Positions 1 through 6,082 of a stretch of 14,970 nucleotides of DNA are shown piece by piece. The notes under the pieces were generated by a model. The model did not search any database and was not told the DNA's origin. It saw only the letters and a program-made list of their open reading frames with translations. Made by a program: the position numbers and the translations under genes. Numbering within the stretch: the first letter of the stretch is position 1; each line of letters begins with the position of its first letter. Source of the DNA: Natronohydrobacter sp. (GTDB lineage: Bacteria > Pseudomonadota > Alphaproteobacteria > Rhodobacterales > Rhodobacteraceae); contig SKRP01000182.1 in the NCBI GenBank assembly GCA_007118445.1, forward strand, positions 1-14,970, read 5' to 3'.

Positions 1-327
1 CGCAAATCTGAAGAATACGGTTTCCCCATCCATGCCTACCCCCTTCACGGCAGTCAGTATGAATCAGAAATCAGACCGGATGGGAATCCCAAGGATTCAA
101 GTTGGTCGTGGCCTACTCTAATGCGGGAAGTCGGACGCGATGTCTTTAGGCTCACACATGCAGGACATGACTTCATAGAAGCAGCGCGCAATGAGGGCAT
201 TTGGCAAAAGACTATGGACACTGTCGCGACAGCTGGTGGTAATGCGACTCTCGGAATCGTTAAAGAAATTTTGCTTTGCTTTCTGAAAGAGCAGATCAAA
301 GACAAAACGGGTGTGGATATCCGGTAA
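1..327 (+). CDS. DUF2513-like protein, C-terminal part (5' end outside window)
   Basis: Frame 1 is open from the first base to a TAA at 325-327, giving the last 108 residues of a protein whose start lies to the left. The segment containing RLTHAGHDFIEAARNEGIW, then a short helix and a hydrophobic stretch (KEILLCFLK), resembles the C-terminal end of DUF2513 proteins, whose common pattern is a 'LTxxGHxFLxAxRxxxxWxK' motif. DUF2513 proteins are small winged-helix-looking proteins of unknown function, often found in phage or accessory DNA. An internal ATG at 121 would give only 68 residues, but the frame reads through it without interruption, so I treat it as internal. GC is about 50 percent in the first 120 bases, below the housekeeping genes to the right, which hints at transfer. 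The family call is from memory of the motif and is moderately sure. Confidence 0.6.
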   Translation, partial: RKSEEYGFPIHAYPLHGSQYESEIRPDGNPKDSSWSWPTLMREVGRDVFRLTHAGHDFIEAARNEGIWQKTMDTVATAGGNATLGIVKEILLCFLKEQIKDKTGVDIR

Positions 328-376
328 GCGCTTCGCCTGACGTGCACAATTTCACCCGAATAAAGTAATGACAGCA

Positions 377-520
377 GGGCAGCGCCTGCCTGGGTAGGCG
401 CTTATGCGTGACCCGGACAACCGCGCAGCGTCGAGAGAATACGCGGCGTTTGCTTGCAGTTTGACGTCTGAAGCGCCTGCCGGGGGGCAGGCAGGCGCTG
501 CCCGGCGGTGCCGCCGGGCG
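377..520. terminator. Cluster of GC-rich hairpins between convergent genes; possible bidirectional terminator
   Basis: Three perfect stems lie between the stop of the DUF2513-like gene (327) and the stop of the minus-strand CCA gene (543). Stem 1 pairs 381-387 with 396-402 (AGCGCCT/AGGCGCT). Stem 2 pairs 472-481 with 490-499 (AGCGCCTGCC/GGCAGGCGCT). Stem 3 pairs 500-508 with 511-519 (GCCCGGCGG/CCGCCGGGC) with a two-base loop. No run of T follows on either strand, so a classical intrinsic terminator is not shown. The position between two converging genes makes a termination or mRNA 3'-end protection role the simplest reading. Confidence 0.4.
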
Positions 521-542
521 GGCCATATCATGATGGCGTGAA

Positions 543-1685
543 TTATCCCGGGGTTTTCAGAAGCGCCTCCCGATCCAAGGCAAACCCCGACGCCACCCAA
601 CGCGACTCCAACGCCTTCAACCGCGCCCCCAACTCAGGCCCGGACAGATCCGGCAGATCCCGCGCCCGCACTGGAAACACCGCCCCGGCCCCGCGCGCAA
701 CGTCGCTCTGCCAATCAGGCGGCAAAGGCGTCTCGAACAGCGCCGCGCGGGCAAGGATCACATCTGTCGCCAGTTCCGCACCCAGCCGGTAGCCCAGTTC
801 CGCCGCCCCGCGCATATCGCCCAAAGCGTCGCGCGCGCGGGCCAGATCGCGCGCCTCAACCCTCGTCAGCCGCAAATGCGCTGTCTCTCCCCCCAGCACC
901 AGCAGACGGCGCAAGGCGTGCGGGGGCAGCCCGGCTTCCAGATGCACCAAAACCGGCAGCGCGCGCGGATCAGCCCCCGGCAACACCCGCGCCAGCACCC
1001 CGCTTTGCGCCATCGCCGCAACTGAGGGCGCAGGATCAGGGGCGGCCAGCAATTTGCGCAACTCCGCCGTGATCCGCTCGGCAGACAACCGCGCAAGACC
1101 GGAAGCGCCCGCAGCACATGCCGCCAGCGCCTCGGCCTCCAACCCCTGTGCCGGGTCGCCATATTGCGCGTGGAAGCGGAAAAACCGCAGGATGCGCAGG
1201 TAATCCTCGGCAATGCGGGCGCGCGGGTCGCCCACGAAGCGCACCCGACGCGCCGTCAGATCGGGCAGCCCCCCCATCGGGTCGATCACTGTCCCATCCG
1301 CGCCCGCATAAAGCGCATTCATCGTGAAATCGCGCCGCGCCGCATCGGTTTCCAGATCGTCCGAGAAGGCCACAGTCGCATAACGCCCATCGGTTTCCAC
1401 ATCCGCGCGGAAGGTCGTGACCTCGAAGCCCTCGCCTTCGGCCACTACGGTCACAGTGCCATGCGCGATCCCGGTCGGCACGGCGCGCAGGCCCGCGCCT
1501 TCGGTCAAAGCGATCACCTGCTCGGGCCGCGCATCGGTGGCAATGTCGATATCGGTCACGGGCAGGCCCATCAGCGTATTGCGCACGCAGCCGCCCACGA
1601 CATAGGCCTGATGCCCCGCCCCGGTCAGCACCCCCAGCACCCCTTGCACCGCAGGCGCGGCCAGCCAGTCTGCGGTAAGTTTCAT
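543..1685 (-). CDS. cca: CCA tRNA nucleotidyltransferase (class II polynucleotide adenylyltransferase family)
   Basis: This 380-residue protein is predicted to add or repair the 3'-CCA end of tRNAs in the cytoplasm using CTP and ATP. The N-terminal head shows the nucleotidyltransferase fold: VVGGCVRN near residues 29-36, the metal-binding pair D45/D47 in DIDIAT, and the RRDFTMNAL motif at 117-125 that forms the nucleotide-recognition region in class II enzymes. EDYLRILRFFRF follows at about 160, then ERITAEL, as expected for the neck. Poly(A) polymerase I shares this head, but the length and the lack of a long basic C-terminus favour a CCA enzyme. The ATG at 1685 overlaps the NUDIX stop as ATGA (1685-1682), so it is translationally coupled as the last gene of the hslO operon. 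Function is well supported. Confidence 0.93.
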   Translation of the reverse strand: MKLTADWLAAPAVQGVLGVLTGAGHQAYVVGGCVRNTLMGLPVTDIDIATDARPEQVIALTEGAGLRAVPTGIAHGTVTVVAEGEGFEVTTFRADVETDGRYATVAFSDDLETDAARRDFTMNALYAGADGTVIDPMGGLPDLTARRVRFVGDPRARIAEDYLRILRFFRFHAQYGDPAQGLEAEALAACAAGASGLARLSAERITAELRKLLAAPDPAPSVAAMAQSGVLARVLPGADPRALPVLVHLEAGLPPHALRRLLVLGGETAHLRLTRVEARDLARARDALGDMRGAAELGYRLGAELATDVILARAALFETPLPPDWQSDVARGAGAVFPVRARDLPDLSGPELGARLKALESRWVASGFALDREALLKTPG

Positions 1686-2278
1686 GGCCCCACCCGGTCC
1701 GCCAGGCCGCGCAGGATCCGCGCGGTCGCTCCCCAGATGTAATATGGCCCCCAGGGCACGACATAGTAATTGCGCCAGGTGCCGCGCCAGATGCGCCGCT
1801 CGACCCGGAAACGGGCAGCGTCCAGCACATGCGCAAGTGGCGCGGAAAACACCTCGGCCACTTCGCCGGGATCGGGGCGCGGGTCGAAATCGCGGGTGAT
1901 GGCTGCCAATATGGGCGTGACCTGATAGCCCGTGACAGTTTCATGCGGGGGCAGGGGGCCCAGCACCTCGACCGCCGCTGCAGGCAGATTGATTTCCTCG
2001 CGCGCCTCGCGCAGGGCCGTGGCCACCAGATCCGGATCGCCCGCATCCTGCCGCCCGCCGGGAAAGGCGATCTGGCCGGGATGGTGGCGCAGATGCGACG
2101 CGCGTTTGGTCAGCACGACCCGCAAATCGCCCTGATGCACAGTCACGCCGACCAGCACAGCAGCCGGGCGCAGCACGCGGCCCGCAGGCAGGACCGTGCC
2201 GGGGTTCAGATCATAATCGCTCGAGGGCAGCGCAGGGCGCGCGAGGCTTTCGCGCAGAAACGCAACCGGATCAGTCAC
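1682..2278 (-). CDS. NUDIX hydrolase, CoA pyrophosphatase type
   Basis: This 198-residue cytoplasmic protein carries the signature that distinguishes CoA pyrophosphatases (NudL/YeaB group) from other NUDIX enzymes: VLTKRASHLRHHPGQIAFPGG, residues 55-75, directly before the NUDIX box. The box reads G75 to L98 with the catalytic REAREE core at 90-95. The family position usually held by Glu five residues after the box Gly is Asp (D81), and the later Gly is Asn (N97), which are modest departures from the consensus. Enzymes of this group cleave CoA or acyl-CoA to 4'-phosphopantetheine derivatives and 3',5'-ADP. The start is GTG (2278-2276) and lies 8 bases inside the end of hslO. The stop overlaps the cca start by 4 bases. 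This order of genes is familiar from Rhodobacteraceae genomes (recollection, not searched). Confidence 0.9.
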   Translation of the reverse strand: MTDPVAFLRESLARPALPSSDYDLNPGTVLPAGRVLRPAAVLVGVTVHQGDLRVVLTKRASHLRHHPGQIAFPGGRQDAGDPDLVATALREAREEINLPAAAVEVLGPLPPHETVTGYQVTPILAAITRDFDPRPDPGEVAEVFSAPLAHVLDAARFRVERRIWRGTWRNYYVVPWGPYYIWGATARILRGLADRVGP

Positions 2279-3218
2279 CCTTTTCCCCGGCCTCGAACCC
2301 CAGTGACGCTGGCTCCATGATGTAATGCGCGCCGCAAAACTGACAATCAGCGGTGACGGTCCCTTCAGGCGTGGTCATGGTCGCGATATCCTTGGCCGAA
2401 TAGATCGACAGGCTTTGACGCACCTTGTCCTCGGAACAGGAGCAGCCGAAATGCACCGCCTGCGGATCATAGACGCGCGGGGCCTCTTCATGGAACAGCC
2501 GGAACAACAATTCCGGCGGCTGCACATTCGGGCCGACCAGCTCCAGCTCTTCCACAGTATCAAGCAGCAGATTGGCGCGGGACCAGTCTTCGGCGATCAA
2601 TTCACGCTCGCGCGGGGTTTTGCCCGAGGCTTGCGGCATATGCTGCAGCATGACCCCGCCCGCGCGCCATTTCGTGCCTTGCCCCGGCAGCATGGATTGC
2701 CCGAAACTCAGCGAGAACCGCGTCGGCAGCTGTTCGGATTGTTCGAAATAGGCTTCGGCACAATCCGACAGCGACGCGCCGGCAATCGGCGTGATCCCCT
2801 GATAGGGGGTCATGTCGCGGCCCTGATCGATCAGGATGGCGAAATACCCTTTGCCGATCTGGGGAAAGCCGGGGTCATTCAATTGCAGACGCTCGCGGTC
2901 GAAACTGGCATAGGCGCGGATCCGACCAGGCGCGCCTTCGTTTTCGGGTGCATAGTAATCAGTCGCGATCAGCCGCACCGGCCCGTCGCCACGCACTTGC
3001 AGGGACAGGCGCCAGCGCAGCTTGATGGTCTGGCCGATCATCGCGGTCAGCAGCGCGGCCTCGGCGACCAGCGCCTCGATCACCGGCGGATAGGCATGGC
3101 GCGCCAGCACCCGCTCCAGCGCCGTATCAAGACGGGCGACCCGGCCGCGGATGTCACTCTGGTCCAGCTGAAACGGCAGAACCGTGTCATCCCATGCAAT
3201 CTGTCCGCCGAAACTCAT
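2271..3218 (-). CDS. hslO: Hsp33 family redox-regulated molecular chaperone
   Basis: The product, 315 residues from the chosen start, is Hsp33, a cytoplasmic holdase switched on by oxidation of a zinc-bound cysteine centre. The four zinc cysteines are visible at the C-terminus as C259-x-C261 (GCSCSED) and C292-x-x-C295 (CQFC), with the usual 30-residue spacing. The substrate-binding domain precedes them, with VARLDTALERVLARHAYP near the N-terminus. The open frame continues upstream to 3314, but GAAGGA at 3225-3230 sits 6 bases before the ATG at 3218 and directly abuts the in-frame ATG at 3224, so 3218 is the better start. It is the first gene of the hslO-NUDIX-cca operon, overlapping the NUDIX gene by 8 bases. 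Family identity is very secure. Confidence 0.95.
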   Translation of the reverse strand: MSFGGQIAWDDTVLPFQLDQSDIRGRVARLDTALERVLARHAYPPVIEALVAEAALLTAMIGQTIKLRWRLSLQVRGDGPVRLIATDYYAPENEGAPGRIRAYASFDRERLQLNDPGFPQIGKGYFAILIDQGRDMTPYQGITPIAGASLSDCAEAYFEQSEQLPTRFSLSFGQSMLPGQGTKWRAGGVMLQHMPQASGKTPRERELIAEDWSRANLLLDTVEELELVGPNVQPPELLFRLFHEEAPRVYDPQAVHFGCSCSEDKVRQSLSIYSAKDIATMTTPEGTVTADCQFCGAHYIMEPASLGFEAGEKGD

Positions 3219-3224
3219 AGTCAT

Positions 3225-3230
3225 TCCTTC
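3225..3230 (-). promoter_or_regulatory. Ribosome binding site deciding the hslO start
   Basis: GAAGGA on the minus strand ends 6 bases before the ATG at 3218. The in-frame ATG at 3224 touches the motif with no spacing, so it is unlikely to be used. This removes about 32 residues of implausible N-terminal extension from the longest open frame. Confidence 0.6.
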
Positions 3231-3263
3231 GATCTGTGTGGCACGCAACGCGCCTGGCTGCCT

Positions 3264-3291
3264 GATATAGGCATTCCCAGCGCTGCGCCAA
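3264..3291 (-). promoter_or_regulatory. Candidate promoter of the hslO operon
   Basis: On the minus strand TTGGCG (3291-3286) is followed after 16 bases by TATATC (3269-3264), about 45 bases upstream of the hslO ATG. The -10 context CCTATATC also resembles alphaproteobacterial heat-shock (RpoH) promoters, which would suit a chaperone gene. Matches are only 4 of 6 at each box, so this is a weak prediction. Confidence 0.3.
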
Positions 3292-3575
3292 CCCCGATCC
3301 CACGCTGCCCCCAACCGGCCAAGGTTGTCCTGTCATGGCGGGTGGGGCAATACTCTGCCGCCAGATTGGCATTCTGACAGGTATTGCGCCATGATCGCTG
3401 TTCAGGCACCGCTTCGCCAAGCCACCGCAATGTCGGCCAGTTTGCTCAAATTCGCGGAGCTGAATTGCGCAACCACCCTATCCCGTATGGACACTGATCG
3501 ATTGGTCCGCGCGCGCTGCAGTGGATATCGGACAGGCAAACATGTCACCAAACATTCCCTGACGGATAGTCGAGA

Positions 3576-4244
3576 TCACTTGCGGCCGGTATCGGAAGAA
3601 GATGTCGGCAGAAGGGGTTTTTTGTAACGCCCCGGCTCCATGAATTCGAGAACAGGATCGAGATTTTCCGGAGGCGGAACATTCAGGAAACCTGTCAGTT
3701 GCGTTATGAAACCATGCGGGTTTCGGATTGATCTCTCATACGAAACCATAAGCGCTGGTTTCTTGAAACTTCTTGCCAGTCTCAGATTGGAAAGCTCGAG
3801 GCGCAGTCTGTTCCGCAAATCCTTGAGCGCTGCAGTGTCATCTTCCGGTTCAGCGCGCATCGTCGCCGGGACAGGGTCACGAAAGACAATGATCAGATGC
3901 GGGTTTCGAATATTTGAAATGATGTCTTCCAGATAACTGCCCGCCCTGGGGTATTTCCAACCCCAAACAGAATGCTCTCGATTTCTGCTCTGGATCACTG
4001 CCGGAAGCCGGTTTCGGAAAGCTTCGGCAGAGATATTCCGATGGGCATCGCGATTGAATTCGGGATCTTCAATATTCTGTGGAAGATCATTGCCCATAAA
4101 TATCCCGCATGCTGCCATCACGCCTGCCACCATCGAGGTCCCCCCACGAGGCGTGCCCATGCATATGAAGGTCCGAGGCTCGTCTTCCTTGGAGATAAGC
4201 GACTCATAAACTGTGAGGCATGTCGCCGTTTTCTTGTCTAACAT
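3576..4244 (-). CDS. Sulfotransferase family protein (PAPS-dependent type)
   Basis: This 222-residue protein has the two phosphosulfate-binding motifs of the P-loop sulfotransferase fold. GTPRGGTSMVAG at residues 30-41 forms the 5'-phosphosulfate loop. FRDP at 121-124, after a beta strand (LIIVF), corresponds to the 3'-phosphate motif. WGWKYPR (94-100) between them is typical of a bacterial subfamily I know from roseobacters. Such enzymes transfer sulfate from PAPS to a hydroxyl or amine acceptor, often on a glycan, but the acceptor cannot be read from the sequence. The ATG at 4244 has AGAGGA 9 bases upstream. There is no signal peptide, so it is probably cytoplasmic. GC is about 50 percent in sampled stretches, clearly below the T2SS genes, which suggests acquisition. 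It lies 126 bases downstream of the kinase gene on the same strand. Confidence 0.82.
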   Translation of the reverse strand: MLDKKTATCLTVYESLISKEDEPRTFICMGTPRGGTSMVAGVMAACGIFMGNDLPQNIEDPEFNRDAHRNISAEAFRNRLPAVIQSRNREHSVWGWKYPRAGSYLEDIISNIRNPHLIIVFRDPVPATMRAEPEDDTAALKDLRNRLRLELSNLRLARSFKKPALMVSYERSIRNPHGFITQLTGFLNVPPPENLDPVLEFMEPGRYKKPLLPTSSSDTGRK

Positions 4245-4370
4245 CTCTGGGCGTCCTCTGACCTGTCGTCAATAGTGTTACAGCCATCCATCAGGCAATG
4301 TCCGAACTTTCAGCTACTCAATTCGGAGTCAGGCTATATGCTCGGATACTCATACCATAAACTATTGCAT

Positions 4371-4955
4371 CTATTCAATTAATTTGTCTGTCTCCCGAAT
4401 GGTTTCTTCCAGGCTCATATTGCTTGTATCTAAGCAAAATTCCGCACTCTCGTAGATAATTGACCGTTTTCCGGAGAACTCGATTTCCACATGCTTTTCA
4501 TAGGTTCTCGAGCTCTTGCGATGCGACGCATATCGTTCAAACGATGCCTCTGGAGAGGCATAGAGGCAGATGACCATTTCAAATCGAGAGAGTGTGGACA
4601 GCAAGGTGACGTTCTGAAACGCCGCACCAATATCAACCAATAGCTTCCTGCTGGAATCCCGTGCGCCAATCATACGGTAAAGCGCTGTCAGCCCGACCAT
4701 GAAAAACGTATCATTTCCGACGGACTTCAAGAGATCATATGCTGACCTGCTATCGCCGGGCACCAGGCCCAGATTGATCCCGGCTTTGAGTGTCAGGTCA
4801 TCCAGAGATACAGCTTTGCAGTCGTTGCGACGCCGCGCAATCTCTCTTACAATTGTGGACTTCCCGATGCCGGATGGGCCGACAAAAAAGTAGTTCCGTG
4901 GCAAACTGTTCTGCAAACTGAAGCCCCTCACGCTCCTGCTGCTCAGATGGTCCAA
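4371..4955 (-). CDS. P-loop kinase, shikimate-kinase-like; start uncertain
   Basis: The 194-residue reading carries a Walker A motif GPSGIGKST (26-34) preceded by a strand RNYFFV, much as in shikimate kinases (RNIFLVGPMGAGKST). Other fold features are an acidic pair at 52-53, the strand LVDIGAAFQ (106-114), a lid-like region rich in Arg after LYASPEASFERY, and a terminal LDTSNMSLEET resembling the last strand and helix of shikimate kinases. The substrate is unknown; the protein is too divergent to be called AroK. The open frame begins with TTG at 4955, with no good ribosome binding site. TTG at 4916 has GAGGGG (4924-4929) 7 bases upstream and would put Walker A at residues 13-21. No ATG exists upstream before the stop at 5007-5009. 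GC falls to about 42 percent at the 3' end, suggesting foreign origin together with the sulfotransferase. Confidence 0.65.
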   Translation of the reverse strand: MDHLSSRSVRGFSLQNSLPRNYFFVGPSGIGKSTIVREIARRRNDCKAVSLDDLTLKAGINLGLVPGDSRSAYDLLKSVGNDTFFMVGLTALYRMIGARDSSRKLLVDIGAAFQNVTLLSTLSRFEMVICLYASPEASFERYASHRKSSRTYEKHVEIEFSGKRSIIYESAEFCLDTSNMSLEETIRETDKLIE

Positions 4956-5042
4956 AAGCTCTGCGGAACTCTTCGCGCTGCGTGGCCTTTTTCGCGACTG
5001 TCAGTTCAAAATCAATTCTGCGGTCTATCCCGGGCGTCACTC

Positions 5043-5321
5043 TCAGGTCTTGTTTTTCGCGCCGCGCGTGTTGTCTGTCATGCTCAGCCTGATGCCGGAT
5101 CTCTCAAGAAGTCTCACGAATTTTCTGGCTTTCCTGATTTCCGCATTGCGGACATCCTTCCAGGCGGCGCGACGTGTTTCGGCGTTCCCATCGGGATTTT
5201 CCTCGCGCCATTGCGCGCTCCACATTGCCCGGGCGACCGCCTTTGCCACATTAGGCGCGTCTTTCCGGGTCTTGCGCTTCCCGGCGGCGTTGGCCGTTTC
5301 CTTGATCTGGTCGTCTGCCAT
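5043..5321 (-). CDS. Small basic protein of unknown function
   Basis: I do not recognise this 92-residue protein. It is soluble and strongly basic and looks helical, with a Lys/Arg/Ala-rich segment (GKRKTRKDAPNVAKAVARAM), then a Trp-containing stretch (WSAQWREENPDGNAETRRAAWKD) and a charged helix (AEIRKARKFVRLLERSGI). The longer open frame starts at 5423, but the ATG at 5321 has GGGGA seven bases upstream and begins a sensible sequence (MADDQIKETANAAG), so I use it. The composition could suit a nucleic-acid-binding protein, though no named domain is visible. It sits between the TPR lipoprotein and the kinase on the same strand. Two bases after its stop comes a GTG that opens another frame running into the kinase region. 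Reasonable coding look; function unknown. Confidence 0.6.
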   Translation of the reverse strand: MADDQIKETANAAGKRKTRKDAPNVAKAVARAMWSAQWREENPDGNAETRRAAWKDVRNAEIRKARKFVRLLERSGIRLSMTDNTRGAKNKT

Positions 5322-5383
5322 TATGCTTCCCCTGTTTGTCATCAGATCCAACGCATGGTCATTGCGATCTTTGGTGCTAGGTT

Positions 5384-5399
5384 TTGACAGAGTTGTCAA
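5384..5399. promoter_or_regulatory. 16-base dyad TTGACA-N4-TGTCAA, possible operator
   Basis: TTGACAGAGTTGTCAA is a perfect inverted repeat with 6-base arms and a 4-base centre. It lies in the 88-base gap between the lipoprotein stop (5410) and the small basic gene start (5321). Read on the minus strand it also supplies a perfect -35 hexamer (TTGACA at 5399-5394), but I find no convincing -10 box 16-18 bases downstream. An operator or a short hairpin is possible. Confidence 0.3.
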
Positions 5400-5409
5400 T
5401 TGCCGAGTG

Positions 5410-5934
5410 CTACCCGGCTTCACGCAGGTCCACGGCGATCATCTGTGCCCGCGCTGCCATGGCTCCGGCAGCGTCGAGTTGTGCATGACTGCGTAAAAAT
5501 TCTCCGAGATCCGCCTGTGCCTCGCGCAACAGTGTCCGCGTCACTTCGCTGCGCTGCCCCTGGGCAAGCAGGTCGCGCGCCTGCTGATGCCGCGCTGTGC
5601 CCCGCACAGCGCGCGCATTCGCGGCCAGAGAGCCGCTGTTTCCGGAAATGATGCCGGAAGCTGCATCAATCGCCTCTTCAAAGCGCCCGGCCCGCAGCAG
5701 ACTGTGCGCATATTCGAGGTGCAGGCGTCCGGCTGCATCGCCGGTCTGGGTGACAAGCCTGCGGTAGCGCTGCACAGCGAGCGTGTAATTGCCGGTTTCC
5801 AGTGCCTGCCGCGCCACCTGATAGTCATTGGCCCGTCCGCTGCCGCCCGACAGGCTGCCTGCGGGCTCGCAGGACATCAGCAACACGGCCATCACGCAAA
5901 CTGCCGCTGCCACAGATAATTTCCGCGCTTTCAT
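5410..5934 (-). CDS. TPR-repeat lipoprotein beside the type II secretion genes
   Basis: This 174-residue protein starts with a lipoprotein signal peptide: basic MKARK, a hydrophobic core and a lipobox-like LLMSC with the lipidated cysteine at residue 22. Position -2 is Met, which is unusual but tolerated. Glu at +2 does not signal inner-membrane retention, so outer-membrane anchoring is likely. The mature part contains at least two tetratricopeptide-like helical pairs, from NDYQVARQALETGNYTLAVQRY to LHLEYAHSLLRAGRFEEAIDAA, then further helices. ATG at 5934 has AGGA 8 bases upstream. It is divergently transcribed from gspC, 148 bases away. TPR lipoproteins such as PilF/PilW and TadD help secretins reach or assemble in the outer membrane, so a pilotin role is attractive, but only by analogy. 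The fold is fairly sure; the function is inference. Confidence 0.8.
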   Translation of the reverse strand: MKARKLSVAAAVCVMAVLLMSCEPAGSLSGGSGRANDYQVARQALETGNYTLAVQRYRRLVTQTGDAAGRLHLEYAHSLLRAGRFEEAIDAASGIISGNSGSLAANARAVRGTARHQQARDLLAQGQRSEVTRTLLREAQADLGEFLRSHAQLDAAGAMAARAQMIAVDLREAG

Positions 5935-6006
5935 CTGCCCGATCCTCGCAATAGCATGTCAGCCTGCCAGTCTGATGCCGGTTTCGCCCATGCGTTTGTG
6001 ACTTGT

Positions 6007-6035
6007 ATTCTAACCGGGCAGAATGATATTGTCTA
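6007..6035 (-). promoter_or_regulatory. Sigma-70-like promoter for the TPR lipoprotein
   Basis: On the minus strand TAGACA (6035-6030) and TAGAAT (6012-6007) are separated by exactly 17 bases. Each differs from the sigma-70 consensus at one position. Transcription from here would give a leader of roughly 65 bases before the ATG at 5934. I found no equally good promoter pointing toward gspC in the same 148-base gap. Confidence 0.45.
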
Positions 6036-6082
6036 TCAAGCGTTAACAGCGCTCCTGTTCCGGGGAAAGGCAGGCTGCATCC

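Larger units (their letters stand above)
3219..3575. other. 357-base spacer between the sulfotransferase stop and hslO
   Basis: This stretch holds the hslO ribosome binding site and candidate promoter in its first 75 bases. The remainder, about 3292-3575, contains no reading frame I consider real: the open frames crossing it have no ribosome binding site and no recognisable protein features. I see no strong hairpin or repeat directly after the sulfotransferase stop. Confidence 0.6.

Noticed and set aside
3219..3314. Longer hslO reading starting at 3314 or at ATG 3224
   Set aside because: The extension does not look like an Hsp33 N-terminus, and the ribosome binding site at 3225-3230 is correctly spaced only for ATG 3218.
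2325..3377. A 350-codon plus-strand open frame opposite hslO
   Set aside because: It has no recognisable motifs and has the composition of an antisense frame; hslO with its zinc cysteines is on the other strand.
3292..3575. Possible small gene on either strand in the spacer after the sulfotransferase
   Set aside because: Open frames exist, but none has a ribosome binding site or protein-like composition, and some overlap real genes in another frame.
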